Assembly: GCA_963734685.1 (NCBI GenBank)
Contig: CAVTIC010000007.1
Coordinates: 434,001-498,000, forward strand
DNA: 64,000 nucleotides
Source: JAOUEA01 sp963734685
GTDB lineage: Bacteria > Actinomycetota > UBA4738 > HRBIN12
Reading direction: 5' to 3'
Position 1 is the stretch's first letter. Every line of letters begins with the position of its first letter. Made by a program: the position numbers and the translations under genes. This document shows, one piece after another, positions 26,089-34,789 of the stretch. The notes under the pieces are model-generated. The model searched no databases and had not been told where the DNA came from. It was given only the letters and a program-made list of their open reading frames with translations.

Positions 26089-27521
26089 CGATCCTCCACC
26101 GCCGACGCGGAGGCCGCACCCGAGCGATCGTCCGGCGATGCCTCCGGACGGTCGTCGGGGGTCTCGTCGAACCCGCCGCGCTCGTTCCGCCGGAAGACCA
26201 CCCTGGCTGGCCGCGCGATGGGCCTCGCGCCCCGATCGCGCAGGTCGCGGCAGACCCACCAGGTGACCGCGCCGACGACCGCCGGCACGACGAACAGCAG
26301 CACCTTGAGCACCTCGTTCAGCGTGTCGACCTCGACCTGCAGGAACTTCGCGAGCACGTCGTTCGATCCTGCGAGCATCAGCAGCACGAAGAACGCGATG
26401 CCGGCGGCGCCGATGCCGGTGCGTACGGGCTCGTCGCGCGGACGCTGCGCGTCGTGGTGTACGGCCGTGTCGCGCCGGGCGCGGGCCTCGATGAACGGCC
26501 ACAGCGCGAGCACCGTGAAGATGATGCCGGGGATCACCACGGCGGGAAGGAACAACTCGCCGATCGTATGACCGAAGACGTGAAACTCCCAGTTGGGCCA
26601 GAGGCGGAGGATGCCCTCGAGCCAGCCCGCGTAGAAGTCGGGCTGCGCGGGCGACGGCGCCGAGTAGGGCACGAACGGTCCGTAGAGCCAGACCGGGTTG
26701 ATCTGCACGAGTCCGCCGAGCCCGGCCAGCACGGCGAACGTCATGAACGCGAGCCCGACCGACTTCAGGGCGAACTTCGGCCACACGGGTGTGCCGGTGA
26801 CCGACTCCTCGGGCGTGCCCTTCGGGCGGAACTGTGTGTGGGTCTGGTGCCAGACGAGCGCGAGGTGCGCCGAGAGCATGCCCGTGATCAGCGCCGGGAT
26901 CAACAGGATGTGCATCACGAACAGGCGGGGGATCAGCTCGGGTGAGGGGAACTCCCCACCGAAGAAGAGGTACGCGAGCCAGGTGCCGACGACGGGGATC
27001 GACAGCACGGCCGAGTAGATGATGCGCAGCCCCGTGCCTGACAAGAGGTCATCGGGGAGCGAGTACCCCGTGAAACCGCCCCCGATGCCGGCGACCAGCA
27101 GCGTCACGCCGATGAGCCAGCTGAGCTCGCGCGGCTTTCGGAACGCGCCCGTGAAGAAGACCCGTACGAGGTGCGCCACCATCGAGGCCACGAACACGAG
27201 CGCCGCCCAGTGATGCGTCTGCCGCATCACGAGCCCCGCTCGCACCTCGAGCGAGATGCGCAGGACCGACTCGTACGCGAGCGAGACCTCGCGTCCCTGC
27301 AGTGGCGCGTAGGGTCCCGCGTAGACGGTCTGGGCGGGCGACGCCACGAAGAACAGGCTGAGGAAGGTACCGGTGAGCAGCAGCATCACGAAGCTGTAGA
27401 GCGCGAGCTCGCCCAGCATGAACGACCAGTGATCCGGGAAGACCTTCCGGAGGTTCCGCTTGATGAACGACGACCCGTCGAGTCGTTCGTCGAGGCCGTC
27501 GACCACCCTGCGGACGATCAC
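26085..27521 (-). CDS. qcrB: Cytochrome b of the bc1 complex (QcrB)
   Basis: A 478-residue membrane subunit binding two b haems and quinol. The haem-ligand helices are RQTHHWAALVFVASMVAHLV and RLFVMHILLIPALITGMLSA followed by HLALVWHQTH. Four N-terminal and further C-terminal helices are present, as in the fused cytochrome b/subunit IV of actinobacteria. The C-terminal tail (about 60 residues, Asp/Arg/Pro-rich) is cytoplasmic and low in complexity. It sits between qcrA and ctaC with four-base overlaps. Confidence 0.95.
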   Translation of the reverse strand: MIVRRVVDGLDERLDGSSFIKRNLRKVFPDHWSFMLGELALYSFVMLLLTGTFLSLFFVASPAQTVYAGPYAPLQGREVSLAYESVLRISLEVRAGLVMRQTHHWAALVFVASMVAHLVRVFFTGAFRKPRELSWLIGVTLLVAGIGGGFTGYSLPDDLLSGTGLRIIYSAVLSIPVVGTWLAYLFFGGEFPSPELIPRLFVMHILLIPALITGMLSAHLALVWHQTHTQFRPKGTPEESVTGTPVWPKFALKSVGLAFMTFAVLAGLGGLVQINPVWLYGPFVPYSAPSPAQPDFYAGWLEGILRLWPNWEFHVFGHTIGELFLPAVVIPGIIFTVLALWPFIEARARRDTAVHHDAQRPRDEPVRTGIGAAGIAFFVLLMLAGSNDVLAKFLQVEVDTLNEVLKVLLFVVPAVVGAVTWWVCRDLRDRGARPIARPARVVFRRNERGGFDETPDDRPEASPDDRSGAASASAVEDR

Positions 27522-28357
27522 GCTTCCTCCCAGAAGCTCGGGCCGACCGGGTCTGTGAAGTCACCTGTGGCGCGGAGGTCGCCATCGTCGCCGATCTCGA
27601 TCGGCAGTTGGGGAAGGGGCTTCGGGGCCGGTCCGTAGACGGGACGCGCGCCGTCGAGCACGTCGAAGGTGGACTGGTGGCAGGGGCACCGGAGCTCGTG
27701 CGTCGCAGCGAGGTACAGTCCGAGCGGGCATCCGGCGTGGGTGCAGATCTTCGAGTACGCCACGAGTCCGTCGGGAGCCCCGGCGCTGCGATCCGGCGGC
27801 AGCTGCAACTGGTCGGGCTCGACGCGTATCAACACGGCCTGTGAGTCGGCGGAGCCCTCGAACCCCTCCGGGAACACGGTCGTGAATGATCCGACCTCGA
27901 GCGTGGACTCGGTCACACGGGCGCCCTCGGCCGTCACGAGCCGGGCGCCGGCAGTCCACTTCGTCGCCAGCAGCGTGTCGCCGGGCGAGCGCCCGAGCGA
28001 CCGGATCGGGATCAGAGCGGCCAGTCCGAGCGCGCCGGCTGCACCGACCAACAGCCTGGAGAGGAACCGCCGGCGCTTGATCTCTTCGACCCCCGCCTCC
28101 ATCGTGTCGAGCGCGGCATCGCGCTCGGCGGGGCTGTCGTGCGCCGTGGCTCGGCGTGGATGGGTCTCGTCATGGATGTGCGGCATCAGCCGCTTCGCCC
28201 ATACCAAGAGCCCGACACCGACCCCGCTCAGCGCGACCGCGAGCAGGGCGCCCTCGGCTTGGGGGTCGCCGCCTCGGACGTAGACGACGAACAGTGCGAG
28301 CGCCGCAACGATCGCCACCGCGAAGGCGAAGGCGACGACGCGCTCGGACCGCTTCAT
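27518..28357 (-). CDS. qcrA: Rieske iron-sulfur subunit (QcrA)
   Basis: The 279-residue protein has three hydrophobic segments in its N-terminal half (FAFAVAIVAALALFVVYV, AVALSGVGVGLLVWA and LLVGAAGALGLAALIPI), the actinobacterial QcrA pattern. The C-terminal Rieske domain has both ligand boxes: CTHAGCPLGL and CPCHQSTF. It transfers electrons from quinol to the dihaem cytochrome. RRRFLSRLLVGAAGA before the last helix resembles a twin-arginine signal with an altered RR pattern. ATG at 28357 overlaps qcrC. Confidence 0.93.
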   Translation of the reverse strand: MKRSERVVAFAFAVAIVAALALFVVYVRGGDPQAEGALLAVALSGVGVGLLVWAKRLMPHIHDETHPRRATAHDSPAERDAALDTMEAGVEEIKRRRFLSRLLVGAAGALGLAALIPIRSLGRSPGDTLLATKWTAGARLVTAEGARVTESTLEVGSFTTVFPEGFEGSADSQAVLIRVEPDQLQLPPDRSAGAPDGLVAYSKICTHAGCPLGLYLAATHELRCPCHQSTFDVLDGARPVYGPAPKPLPQLPIEIGDDGDLRATGDFTDPVGPSFWEEA

Positions 28358-29112
28358 CGCTTCGCTCCGGTGAGCCGCAGCACGAGGATCAACAGACCGA
28401 GGCCGATCACGACCGCGACCAGCCCTTCGGCCACCGCGCCCACCCGCCCGAGCTGCAGACCCCCTTCGTCGCCGTTGTCTCGCAGCCACAGCATGTAGGC
28501 CGCGAGGGAGTCGAGATCGTGCTGGTCGATCGTCTCCGGACCGAACCGGGGCATCACGCCCGGGCCGGTGCGCACCGCCTCCCCGATCTCCGTGGCGTCG
28601 GCAGGATAGATCGACGGGGCGATCTGCCCGCCGCCGATCGAGTCACCCGAGGCCCCGGCCCCGTGACACCCCGCGCAGTCGTTGAGGAAGACCTCGCTGC
28701 CGCGTGCGAGGTCGCCCCGGGACGGATCGACCGTGGGGATCGGTTCCCCGCCCGGCGCGAGCACGGACACGTACGCGATCAACGCATCGATCTCCGAGGG
28801 GGAGAACTTCGGCTCGCCGCGGTTTGGCTGATCGTTCGGGTTCGCGAGCGGCATCCGTCCGGTGCGCAGCATGAAGTCGACCGAGGCGGGTCCGGCGTGT
28901 GCGAGCGAGGGTCCGTTCACGGTTCCCGTGGCGTCGAGACCGTGACAGGTCGAGCAGTTCGCCTCGTAGAGCGCCCGTCCCTGTGTCTCCAGGTCGGTCT
29001 GGGCATTCGAGGGCGCCGGCCGGAACGACCACGCGATCTGGCCGAGGATCGCGAGGGGCAGTCCGATCCGAAGGATCCTCGAGAGCAGGCGGGCTTCGGA
29101 TCGCGCGGCCAT
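28354..29112 (-). CDS. qcrC: Dihaem cytochrome c of the bc1 complex (QcrC)
   Basis: The 252-residue protein has an N-terminal membrane/signal segment (ILRIGLPLAILGQIAWSF), two cytochrome c domains with haem sites CSTCHG and CAGCHG, and a C-terminal anchor (LVAVVIGLGLLILVLRLTG). Two haems in one anchored subunit are typical of actinobacterial bc1 complexes, which pass electrons directly to the aa3 oxidase in a supercomplex. The gene lies one base after ctaE and overlaps qcrA. Confidence 0.93.
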   Translation of the reverse strand: MAARSEARLLSRILRIGLPLAILGQIAWSFRPAPSNAQTDLETQGRALYEANCSTCHGLDATGTVNGPSLAHAGPASVDFMLRTGRMPLANPNDQPNRGEPKFSPSEIDALIAYVSVLAPGGEPIPTVDPSRGDLARGSEVFLNDCAGCHGAGASGDSIGGGQIAPSIYPADATEIGEAVRTGPGVMPRFGPETIDQHDLDSLAAYMLWLRDNGDEGGLQLGRVGAVAEGLVAVVIGLGLLILVLRLTGAKR

Positions 29113-29113
29113 C

Positions 29114-29692
29114 TCAGCGCACCAGGAACAGCGTGGCGAACAGGCCGATCCACACCACGTCGACGAAGTGCCAGTAGTAGCCGACGGCGTGCATGCCGTG
29201 GACCCTGCCCCCCCGATAGGCCCCCTGGGCCGCCCGGGCGAGCACCACCAGCATCAGCACCAGCCCCGCGAAGACGTGGAGGCCGTGCAGGCCGGTCATC
29301 GCGTAGTACATCGTGCCGTACGCGTCGGTCGAGACCTCGAACGGCAGCCGCGTGTAGTCGTACACCTGGATGCCGAGGAACACCGCGCCGAGTGCGAGGG
29401 TGGTGACGATCCACACGCGCATGCCGCCGAGGCGTTCCCGGCGCGCGGCGACGAGTCCCGCGTGGAACGTCACGCTCGAGAGCACGAGCAGCCCGGTCGC
29501 GACCGCGGCCAGGGCGGTCTCGAGCTCCACCACCTTCGGAGGCCACGGTGACGTCTGCGCTCGCAGTGCGTAATAGGCGCCGAACAACCCGCCGAAGAAC
29601 AACAGTTCGGATGCGAGGAACAGGATCGTGCCGAACAGGATGGGCGGGGCTCCAGGGCGTTCGTGGGCGGCGGACGTGGACACCTGAGCCAT
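29114..29692 (-). CDS. ctaE: Cytochrome c oxidase subunit III
   Basis: A 192-residue membrane protein with five predicted helices. ILFGTILFLASELLFFGGLF is the conserved first helix with the Glu-containing region, and TGLHGLHVFAGLVLMLVVLA and VGYYWHFVDVVWIGLFATLF are the family's signature last helices. It is the first gene of the seven-gene respiratory operon; AAGGGGG lies seven bases before the ATG. The divergent ctaG gene starts 144 bases away, so the promoters of both are in 29693-29836. Confidence 0.95.
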   Translation of the reverse strand: MAQVSTSAAHERPGAPPILFGTILFLASELLFFGGLFGAYYALRAQTSPWPPKVVELETALAAVATGLLVLSSVTFHAGLVAARRERLGGMRVWIVTTLALGAVFLGIQVYDYTRLPFEVSTDAYGTMYYAMTGLHGLHVFAGLVLMLVVLARAAQGAYRGGRVHGMHAVGYYWHFVDVVWIGLFATLFLVR

Positions 29693-29836
29693 CTGACCCC
29701 CTTTCTAGCCGCGGACGACGGGCTCGGTCAACGCGGCTTCGGTGCCGACGGGGACCTCTCCTTGTGCCGTCCGTCCAACGACGCTCGACCTTCCAGGCGG
29801 CGCGAACGGCCACCCACCTGTCACGATGGGCGGGTG

Positions 29837-30712
29837 ATGGCTGTGATCCCGCCGGGCGATCTGTCGGATGGGCTCGATCGCTGGGCCTTCGACCCGATGA
29901 CCGTCGCCTTCCTGCTCGGGCTCGGCTCCGCATACGTCGCTGGCACCGTTCGGGCGCGCCGCCGCGGTCACCCGTTGCCACCCGGCCGACTCCTGGCGTT
30001 CGGGTCCGGCTGGGTCGCGCTGACGGTGGCTCTCGTGTCGCCCGTCGATGTCTACGCCGACGTCTCGTTCACGGTGCACATGCTGCAGCACTTGCTGCTC
30101 ACGCTCGTCGCGCCTCCGTTGCTCGCGCTCGGCGCGCCGATCTCGCTGGCGCTCCGCACGCTGCCGCGGGGCCCCGCCCGTGCCCTCGCGTCCGCGTTGC
30201 GCTCGCGGCCCGCCGGGTGGCTCGCCAACCCGGTCGTGGGGTGGGCGTTGTTCGTGGGCGTGCCTGTGGTCGTCCACGCGAGCAGGCTGTTCGACCTCGC
30301 ATTGCGTTCGACCGAGTGGCACGCGGTGGAGCACGGGCTGTGGATCTGCGCGGCGTTGGTGTACTGGTGGCCCATCGTCGGATCCGACCCGAGTCCGCAT
30401 CCGATGCGGTACCCGGTTAGGATGCTCTCGATGCTGCTGGCGATGCCGGCGATGGCGTTCCTCGCGCTCGGCATCTACAGCGCCGATGCGCCCCTGTACC
30501 CGACGTACGCTGCACTGCCCGCGCCGTGGGGGCCGGACGCGCTCGCCGACCAGCGGGCGGCCGCGGTGCTGATGTGGCTCGCCGGCAACCTCGCGATGGT
30601 GGTGGCGATGCTGCTCGTGGCCGCCTCCTGGAAGCGTCACGATGACGAGGCCCAGCGTCGTCGAGAAGCGCGCGAGGATGCGATGGCTCTCCCGGTCGGT
30701 GCGCACCTCTAG
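29837..30712 (+). CDS. ctaG: CtaG-type cytochrome c oxidase assembly protein
   Basis: A 291-residue membrane protein with about seven helices of the caa3_CtaG family. FTVHMLQHLLLTLVAPPLLA is the conserved histidine-containing helix; EHGLWICAALVYWWPIVG and LADQRAAAVLMWLAGNLAMV follow. It is needed for copper delivery to, or assembly of, the oxidase in Bacillus, and the adjacent divergent oxidase operon supports that role. ATG at 29837 follows GGGCGGGTG. Its stop shares a CTAG with the convergent pyrE. Confidence 0.9.
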   Translation: MAVIPPGDLSDGLDRWAFDPMTVAFLLGLGSAYVAGTVRARRRGHPLPPGRLLAFGSGWVALTVALVSPVDVYADVSFTVHMLQHLLLTLVAPPLLALGAPISLALRTLPRGPARALASALRSRPAGWLANPVVGWALFVGVPVVVHASRLFDLALRSTEWHAVEHGLWICAALVYWWPIVGSDPSPHPMRYPVRMLSMLLAMPAMAFLALGIYSADAPLYPTYAALPAPWGPDALADQRAAAVLMWLAGNLAMVVAMLLVAASWKRHDDEAQRRREAREDAMALPVGAHL

Positions 30713-31227
30713 CCGGCCGGCTCTTCCTGGGGGCGAAGCACCGCCACGGCGGCGACGTCGTACCCGGCTGCCCGGAGGTGATCGGCGCCTCCGCGATCGA
30801 TCGCGAGCACGATCCGCTCGACCACCACGCCGGTGTCGGCGAGCACCTCGGCGGCCCGACGCACCTGGTGGCCGGTGGTGCTGACGTCCTCGATCAAGCA
30901 CACCCGGGCCCCGGGGGGAGCGTGCCCCTCCACCTGCGACATCGTGCCGTAGGCCTTCGGTTCCTTGCGGATCACCGCGACGGGCAGTCCGGTCTCGAGC
31001 GAGACCGCCGCCACCAGCAGCGTGGCCGCTCCCTCGGGAGCAGCGAGGTGGTCCGTCCGTTCGGGGAGCAGCCTCGTCACCTCGTGCGCCAACTCCCTGA
31101 GGAGGTCGGGCCTCGTGAGGAACAGGAACTTGTCGAAGTAGACGCTCGAACGTCGTCCGGATGAGAGCACGAATTCGCCGTGCAGCTCCGAGGCCTCGAT
31201 CAGGCGTCGCACCAGGTCGTCGGACAT
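30709..31227 (-). CDS. pyrE: Orotate phosphoribosyltransferase
   Basis: The 172-residue protein has the PRPP-binding motif CLIEDVSTTGHQ and VLSSGRRSSVYFDKFLF, the orotate-site segment with the conserved GR.S.YfD. It makes orotidine 5'-phosphate from orotate in pyrimidine synthesis. The MSDDL start at 31227 is used; an ATG three codons upstream (31236) is also in frame. It is divergent from pyrD, which catalyses the preceding step, with about 20 bases between the start codons. Confidence 0.9.
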   Translation of the reverse strand: MSDDLVRRLIEASELHGEFVLSSGRRSSVYFDKFLFLTRPDLLRELAHEVTRLLPERTDHLAAPEGAATLLVAAVSLETGLPVAVIRKEPKAYGTMSQVEGHAPPGARVCLIEDVSTTGHQVRRAAEVLADTGVVVERIVLAIDRGGADHLRAAGYDVAAVAVLRPQEEPAG

Positions 31228-31245
31228 CGCCCGCATGATGGCATG

Positions 31246-32295
31246 ATGGGAACGATGTCGAGGCGACGTGCGAGGTGGTACCCGGCCCTCGGGCGCCCGC
31301 TCTTCCTCTCGCTCCCGCCCGAGGCCGCCCATCGGGTCGCGAACGTGGCACTCTCGCTCCCGCTCCCGTGGTCGCGCCTCGGCGGCGCGCTCGACGACCC
31401 GTTGCTCGAGACCCACCTGGCCGGGATCCGGCTGCGCAACCCGATCGGCTTGGCGGCAGGGTTCGACAAGGCGTGCCGGCATCTCGGCGCGCTGGGCCGG
31501 CTCGGGTTCGGTTACGTCGTCGGCGGCACGGTGACCCGGGCGGCACGGGCCGGCAACCCGTCGCCTCGCATCGCCCGGTCGCCTCGCCGGCGTTCGATGG
31601 TGAACGCGATGGGGTTGCCCAATCCCGGCGCCGACGTGGTGGCCGGACACTTGCGCCACGCCTCGGCCGACGGGGCCGGGCCGAGGTTCGTGAGCCTCGC
31701 CGACGAGGGCCTCGACGACGCGGTGTCGTCGCTGACCCTCCTCGAACCGCTCGTCGACGGTGTCGAACTGAACGCGAGCTGCCCCAACGTCTCGTGGGGT
31801 CGCGATCGAGACAACGAGGCCCACCTGCGGGAACTCGTACGGGCCTTCCGGGAACGGACAGGGAAGCCGGTGATCGTGAAGCTTCCGCCATTCGTCTCCG
31901 ACACGGAGCGCGACGTCGTGCTGGCGCTCGCTCGTCTCGCGCAAGAGGAAGGCGCCGACGGGCTCACGTGTTCCAACACCCGCCCGGTCGAGGATCGTCG
32001 CCTCGCCGTCGGGCGGGGAGGCCTCTCGGGCGGGGCCTTATGGCCTCACACTCCGCGCATCGTGGCCGAGGTGCACCGGGCGACCGGTGGCGAGCTGGTG
32101 ATCAACGCGAGCGGCGGGATCTTCACTGCGGACGACGTCCTCACGTGCCTCGAGGCCGGGGCTACGACGGTCCAGATCTACAGCGCCCTCGTGTACGGCG
32201 GTCCGGGAGTGATCGGAGACCTGACCCACGATCTCGCGGCGCTCCTCACGGAGCGAGGTGCCGGAGCACCGCCCCTTGTGTTGCGGGACGGCTGA
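31246..32295 (+). CDS. pyrD: Dihydroorotate dehydrogenase (quinone), class 2
   Basis: A 349-residue FMN enzyme oxidising dihydroorotate to orotate. RNPIGLAAGFDKACRHLGAL is the FMN-phosphate region, VELNASCPNVSWG the active-site loop with Ser as base (class 2), TCSNTRPVE and GGLSGGALWP the substrate and FMN contacts, and NASGGIFTADDVL plus GATTVQIYSALVYGGPG the C-terminal phosphate site. ATG at 31255 is an alternative start. No room exists for a normal promoter between pyrD and pyrE. Confidence 0.92.
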   Translation: MGTMSRRRARWYPALGRPLFLSLPPEAAHRVANVALSLPLPWSRLGGALDDPLLETHLAGIRLRNPIGLAAGFDKACRHLGALGRLGFGYVVGGTVTRAARAGNPSPRIARSPRRRSMVNAMGLPNPGADVVAGHLRHASADGAGPRFVSLADEGLDDAVSSLTLLEPLVDGVELNASCPNVSWGRDRDNEAHLRELVRAFRERTGKPVIVKLPPFVSDTERDVVLALARLAQEEGADGLTCSNTRPVEDRRLAVGRGGLSGGALWPHTPRIVAEVHRATGGELVINASGGIFTADDVLTCLEAGATTVQIYSALVYGGPGVIGDLTHDLAALLTERGAGAPPLVLRDG

Positions 32296-32348
32296 TCCGC
32301 GGTCAAGATGTGCGAGGTCTGAGCGGGGTCGGCACGACGGGGGGATGA

Positions 32349-33467
32349 GTGAGCGAGGCTGCCGTCGCCACGCCGGGGACCGAGGCGACGACCGACGGGG
32401 TCGCCGTGCGGCTCGAGGGCGTGGTGAAGCGTTTCGGCGACGTGGTCGCCGTCGCCGGCGTCGACCTCGACGTCCGCGAGGGCGAGTTCTTCTCGATGCT
32501 CGGACCGTCGGGCTCGGGCAAGACCACTTGCCTGCGCATGATCGCCGGCTTCGAGGAGCCGACCTCTGGACGGGTTCTGCTCGGAGGCCAGGACGTCTCC
32601 TCGCTGCCGCCGTACCAGCGCGACGTGAACACCGTGTTCCAGGATTACGCGCTGTTCCCACATATGACGGTCAAGGAGAACGTCGGGTACGGCTTGATGG
32701 TCGCCAAGGTCGGCAAGCAGGAACGCGATCGCCGGGCCGGCGAGGCGCTGGAGATGGTGCGACTGGGGGGTCTCGGCGATCGCAAGCCCGGGCAGCTGTC
32801 GGGCGGGCAACGGCAGCGGGTGGCTCTGGCGAGGGCTCTCGTCCTCCGGCCCAAGGTGTTGCTGCTCGACGAGCCGCTCGGCGCCCTCGATCTCAAGCTG
32901 CGTCAGCAGATGCAGATCGAGCTGAAGCAGATCCAGCAGGAGGTCGGGCTGACGTTCATCTACGTCACCCACGATCAGGAAGAGGCGCTCACGATGAGCG
33001 ATCGATTGGCAGTCTTCAGCCACGGCCACATCGAGCAGGTGGGGTCGCCGGCCGACGTCTATGAGCGCCCCGCCACGGCCTTCGTGGCGGGATTCGTCGG
33101 CGTGTCTAACGTGCTCGAGGGCGAGGCAGCTCGCGCGCTCACCGGAGTTGAGCACGCGTTCACGATCCGTCCGGAGAAGATCGCGATCGTCGGATCGGAC
33201 GACGAGGTGTCCGCGGACGACTGCACGGCAACCGGCACCGTGCGTGAGGTTGTCTACCTCGGCGCGGTGACCCGGTATATCGTCGACCTCGAGGTGGGGG
33301 GGTCGCTCGTGGTGATGCAACAGAACCTGACCACGTCATCGATGCAGGCGCTGCAGGTGCGCGGCCACGCCGTGCGGCTCGTGTGGCGCCGCAGCAACAA
33401 CCGCCCGGTGGAAGCTGCCGCCGGTGCGTCGGAGGGGTCCTCGGACCAGGAGGAGGGGCAGGCATGA
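32349..33467 (+). CDS. potA: Polyamine ABC transporter ATPase (PotA)
   Basis: A 372-residue ATPase with Walker A GPSGSGKTT, Q-loop NTVFQDYALFPHM, signature LSGGQRQRVALARAL, Walker B LLLDEPLGALD and a C-terminal TOBE domain (HAFTIRPEKIAIVG). It energises spermidine/putrescine import together with the following three genes. The start is GTG with GGGGGGATGA upstream. The stop overlaps the potD start. The last 25 residues are a low-complexity Glu/Ser/Ala tail. Confidence 0.92.
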   Translation: MSEAAVATPGTEATTDGVAVRLEGVVKRFGDVVAVAGVDLDVREGEFFSMLGPSGSGKTTCLRMIAGFEEPTSGRVLLGGQDVSSLPPYQRDVNTVFQDYALFPHMTVKENVGYGLMVAKVGKQERDRRAGEALEMVRLGGLGDRKPGQLSGGQRQRVALARALVLRPKVLLLDEPLGALDLKLRQQMQIELKQIQQEVGLTFIYVTHDQEEALTMSDRLAVFSHGHIEQVGSPADVYERPATAFVAGFVGVSNVLEGEAARALTGVEHAFTIRPEKIAIVGSDDEVSADDCTATGTVREVVYLGAVTRYIVDLEVGGSLVVMQQNLTTSSMQALQVRGHAVRLVWRRSNNRPVEAAAGASEGSSDQEEGQA

Positions 33468-34735
33468 TGAAGCGCTTCCGGTTGTTCGCCGCGCTCTGGG
33501 CGGTGGTGCTCGTCGCCGCCGCGTGCGGGAACGACGAGGGCGGCGGCACGGGCGATACAGGGACGCCCAGCGCGGGTCCCGCGGTCGTCGACACGATCGG
33601 CGAGACCGAGGGCGAGCTGAACCTCATCGCGTGGGTCGGCTACACGGAGGACGGCACCACGGCGGGGTATGAGTCCTACGACTGGGTGACGCCGTTCGAG
33701 GACGCGACCGGCTGCAAGGTCTCGGTGAAGTACGCCGACAGCTCCGACGAGATGTTCAACCTGATGACCCAGCAGGCCGGCGCCTACGACGGCGTCTCTG
33801 CTTCGGGTGACTCCTCGAACCGGCTGATCGCCTCAGGGGCGGTCTCAGCGGTCGACCCTGCCCTCTTCCCAGACTTCGCGAGCGTGATCGACCCGCTGCA
33901 GCCGGAGACGGGCACGAACAACAGCCACTACGTCGTGGACGGCACCATCTACGGCACTCCGTACATGTACGGGCCGAACTTCCTCATGTACAACACCCAG
34001 GAGGTGAAGCCGGCGCCGACCAGCTGGGACGTCGTGTTCGAGACGGAGCTCAACGGCCAGGCGAACCCCCATGCGGGCAGCATCACCGCATATGACTTCC
34101 CGATCTACATCGCCGACGCGGCGCTGTACCTCATGACCCATCAGCCGGATCTCGGCATCACCGACCCCTACGAGCTGACCGAGGAACAGCTGAACGCCGC
34201 GGTGGAGCTGCTGAAGGGGCAGAGCACGATGATCGACAAGTACTGGGGCGCCTACACGATCGAGATCGACGGGTTCGTGGACGGCAGCATGGTGGCCGGG
34301 ACCGCATGGCCGGTCAATCTGAGCTACGCCGAGATCGACGCGCCGGTGAAGCCCGCAGAGCCCACCGAGGGCATGACCGGCTGGGCCGACACGTGGATGA
34401 TGTCGTCGGAAGCCGCGAACCCGAACTGCATGCTCGAATGGATGAAGTGGACGATGACGCCCGACGTGCAGGCAGAGGTCGCCGACTACTACGGAGCGGC
34501 GGGAAGCAACGTGGATTCCTGTCCCATCCTGAAGAAGAGGCTGGACAAGGCCTACGGCAAGGGCTCGGCTGCCCTTGCCGACACGGTGCGGTACGGGTAC
34601 TGCGGGGACGCTGCGTTCCTCGACTCACTCCACCTGTGGAAGACGCCGGTGACCGAGTGCGGTGATGATCGCGGCGCCGTGTGCCAGGACTACTCCGTCT
34701 GGTCGCAGAAATGGACGGAGATCAGAGGAGCGTAG
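33464..34735 (+). CDS. potD: Polyamine-binding lipoprotein (PotD-like)
   Basis: A 423-residue extracellular solute-binding protein. The signal ends at the lipobox VAAACG, followed by a Gly/Thr/Ser linker and LNLIAWVGYTE, the usual first strand of PotD/PotF proteins (L.i..W.gY). FEDATGCKVSVKYADSSDEM and YGTPYMYGPNFLMYNT are family segments around the ligand cleft. It has several C-terminal cysteines (YGYCGD, TECGDD, AVCQD) that could form disulfides. ATG overlaps the potA stop. Confidence 0.9.
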   Translation: MMKRFRLFAALWAVVLVAAACGNDEGGGTGDTGTPSAGPAVVDTIGETEGELNLIAWVGYTEDGTTAGYESYDWVTPFEDATGCKVSVKYADSSDEMFNLMTQQAGAYDGVSASGDSSNRLIASGAVSAVDPALFPDFASVIDPLQPETGTNNSHYVVDGTIYGTPYMYGPNFLMYNTQEVKPAPTSWDVVFETELNGQANPHAGSITAYDFPIYIADAALYLMTHQPDLGITDPYELTEEQLNAAVELLKGQSTMIDKYWGAYTIEIDGFVDGSMVAGTAWPVNLSYAEIDAPVKPAEPTEGMTGWADTWMMSSEAANPNCMLEWMKWTMTPDVQAEVADYYGAAGSNVDSCPILKKRLDKAYGKGSAALADTVRYGYCGDAAFLDSLHLWKTPVTECGDDRGAVCQDYSVWSQKWTEIRGA

Positions 34736-34745
34736 TGCTCCCTAC

Positions 34746-34779
34746 GAGGGTCGGGCGCCCGGCGAGGCGCCCGGCCCTC
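34746..34779 (+). terminator. Hairpin between potD and potB
   Basis: GAGGGTCGGGCGCC pairs with GGCGCCCGGCCCTC across a six-base loop: 14 pairs with one G-U. It starts ten bases after the potD stop and has no T-run. In an operon this position fits partial termination or mRNA stabilisation that leaves more binding protein than permease. Confidence 0.6.
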
Positions 34780-34789
34780 CTCATATCCG

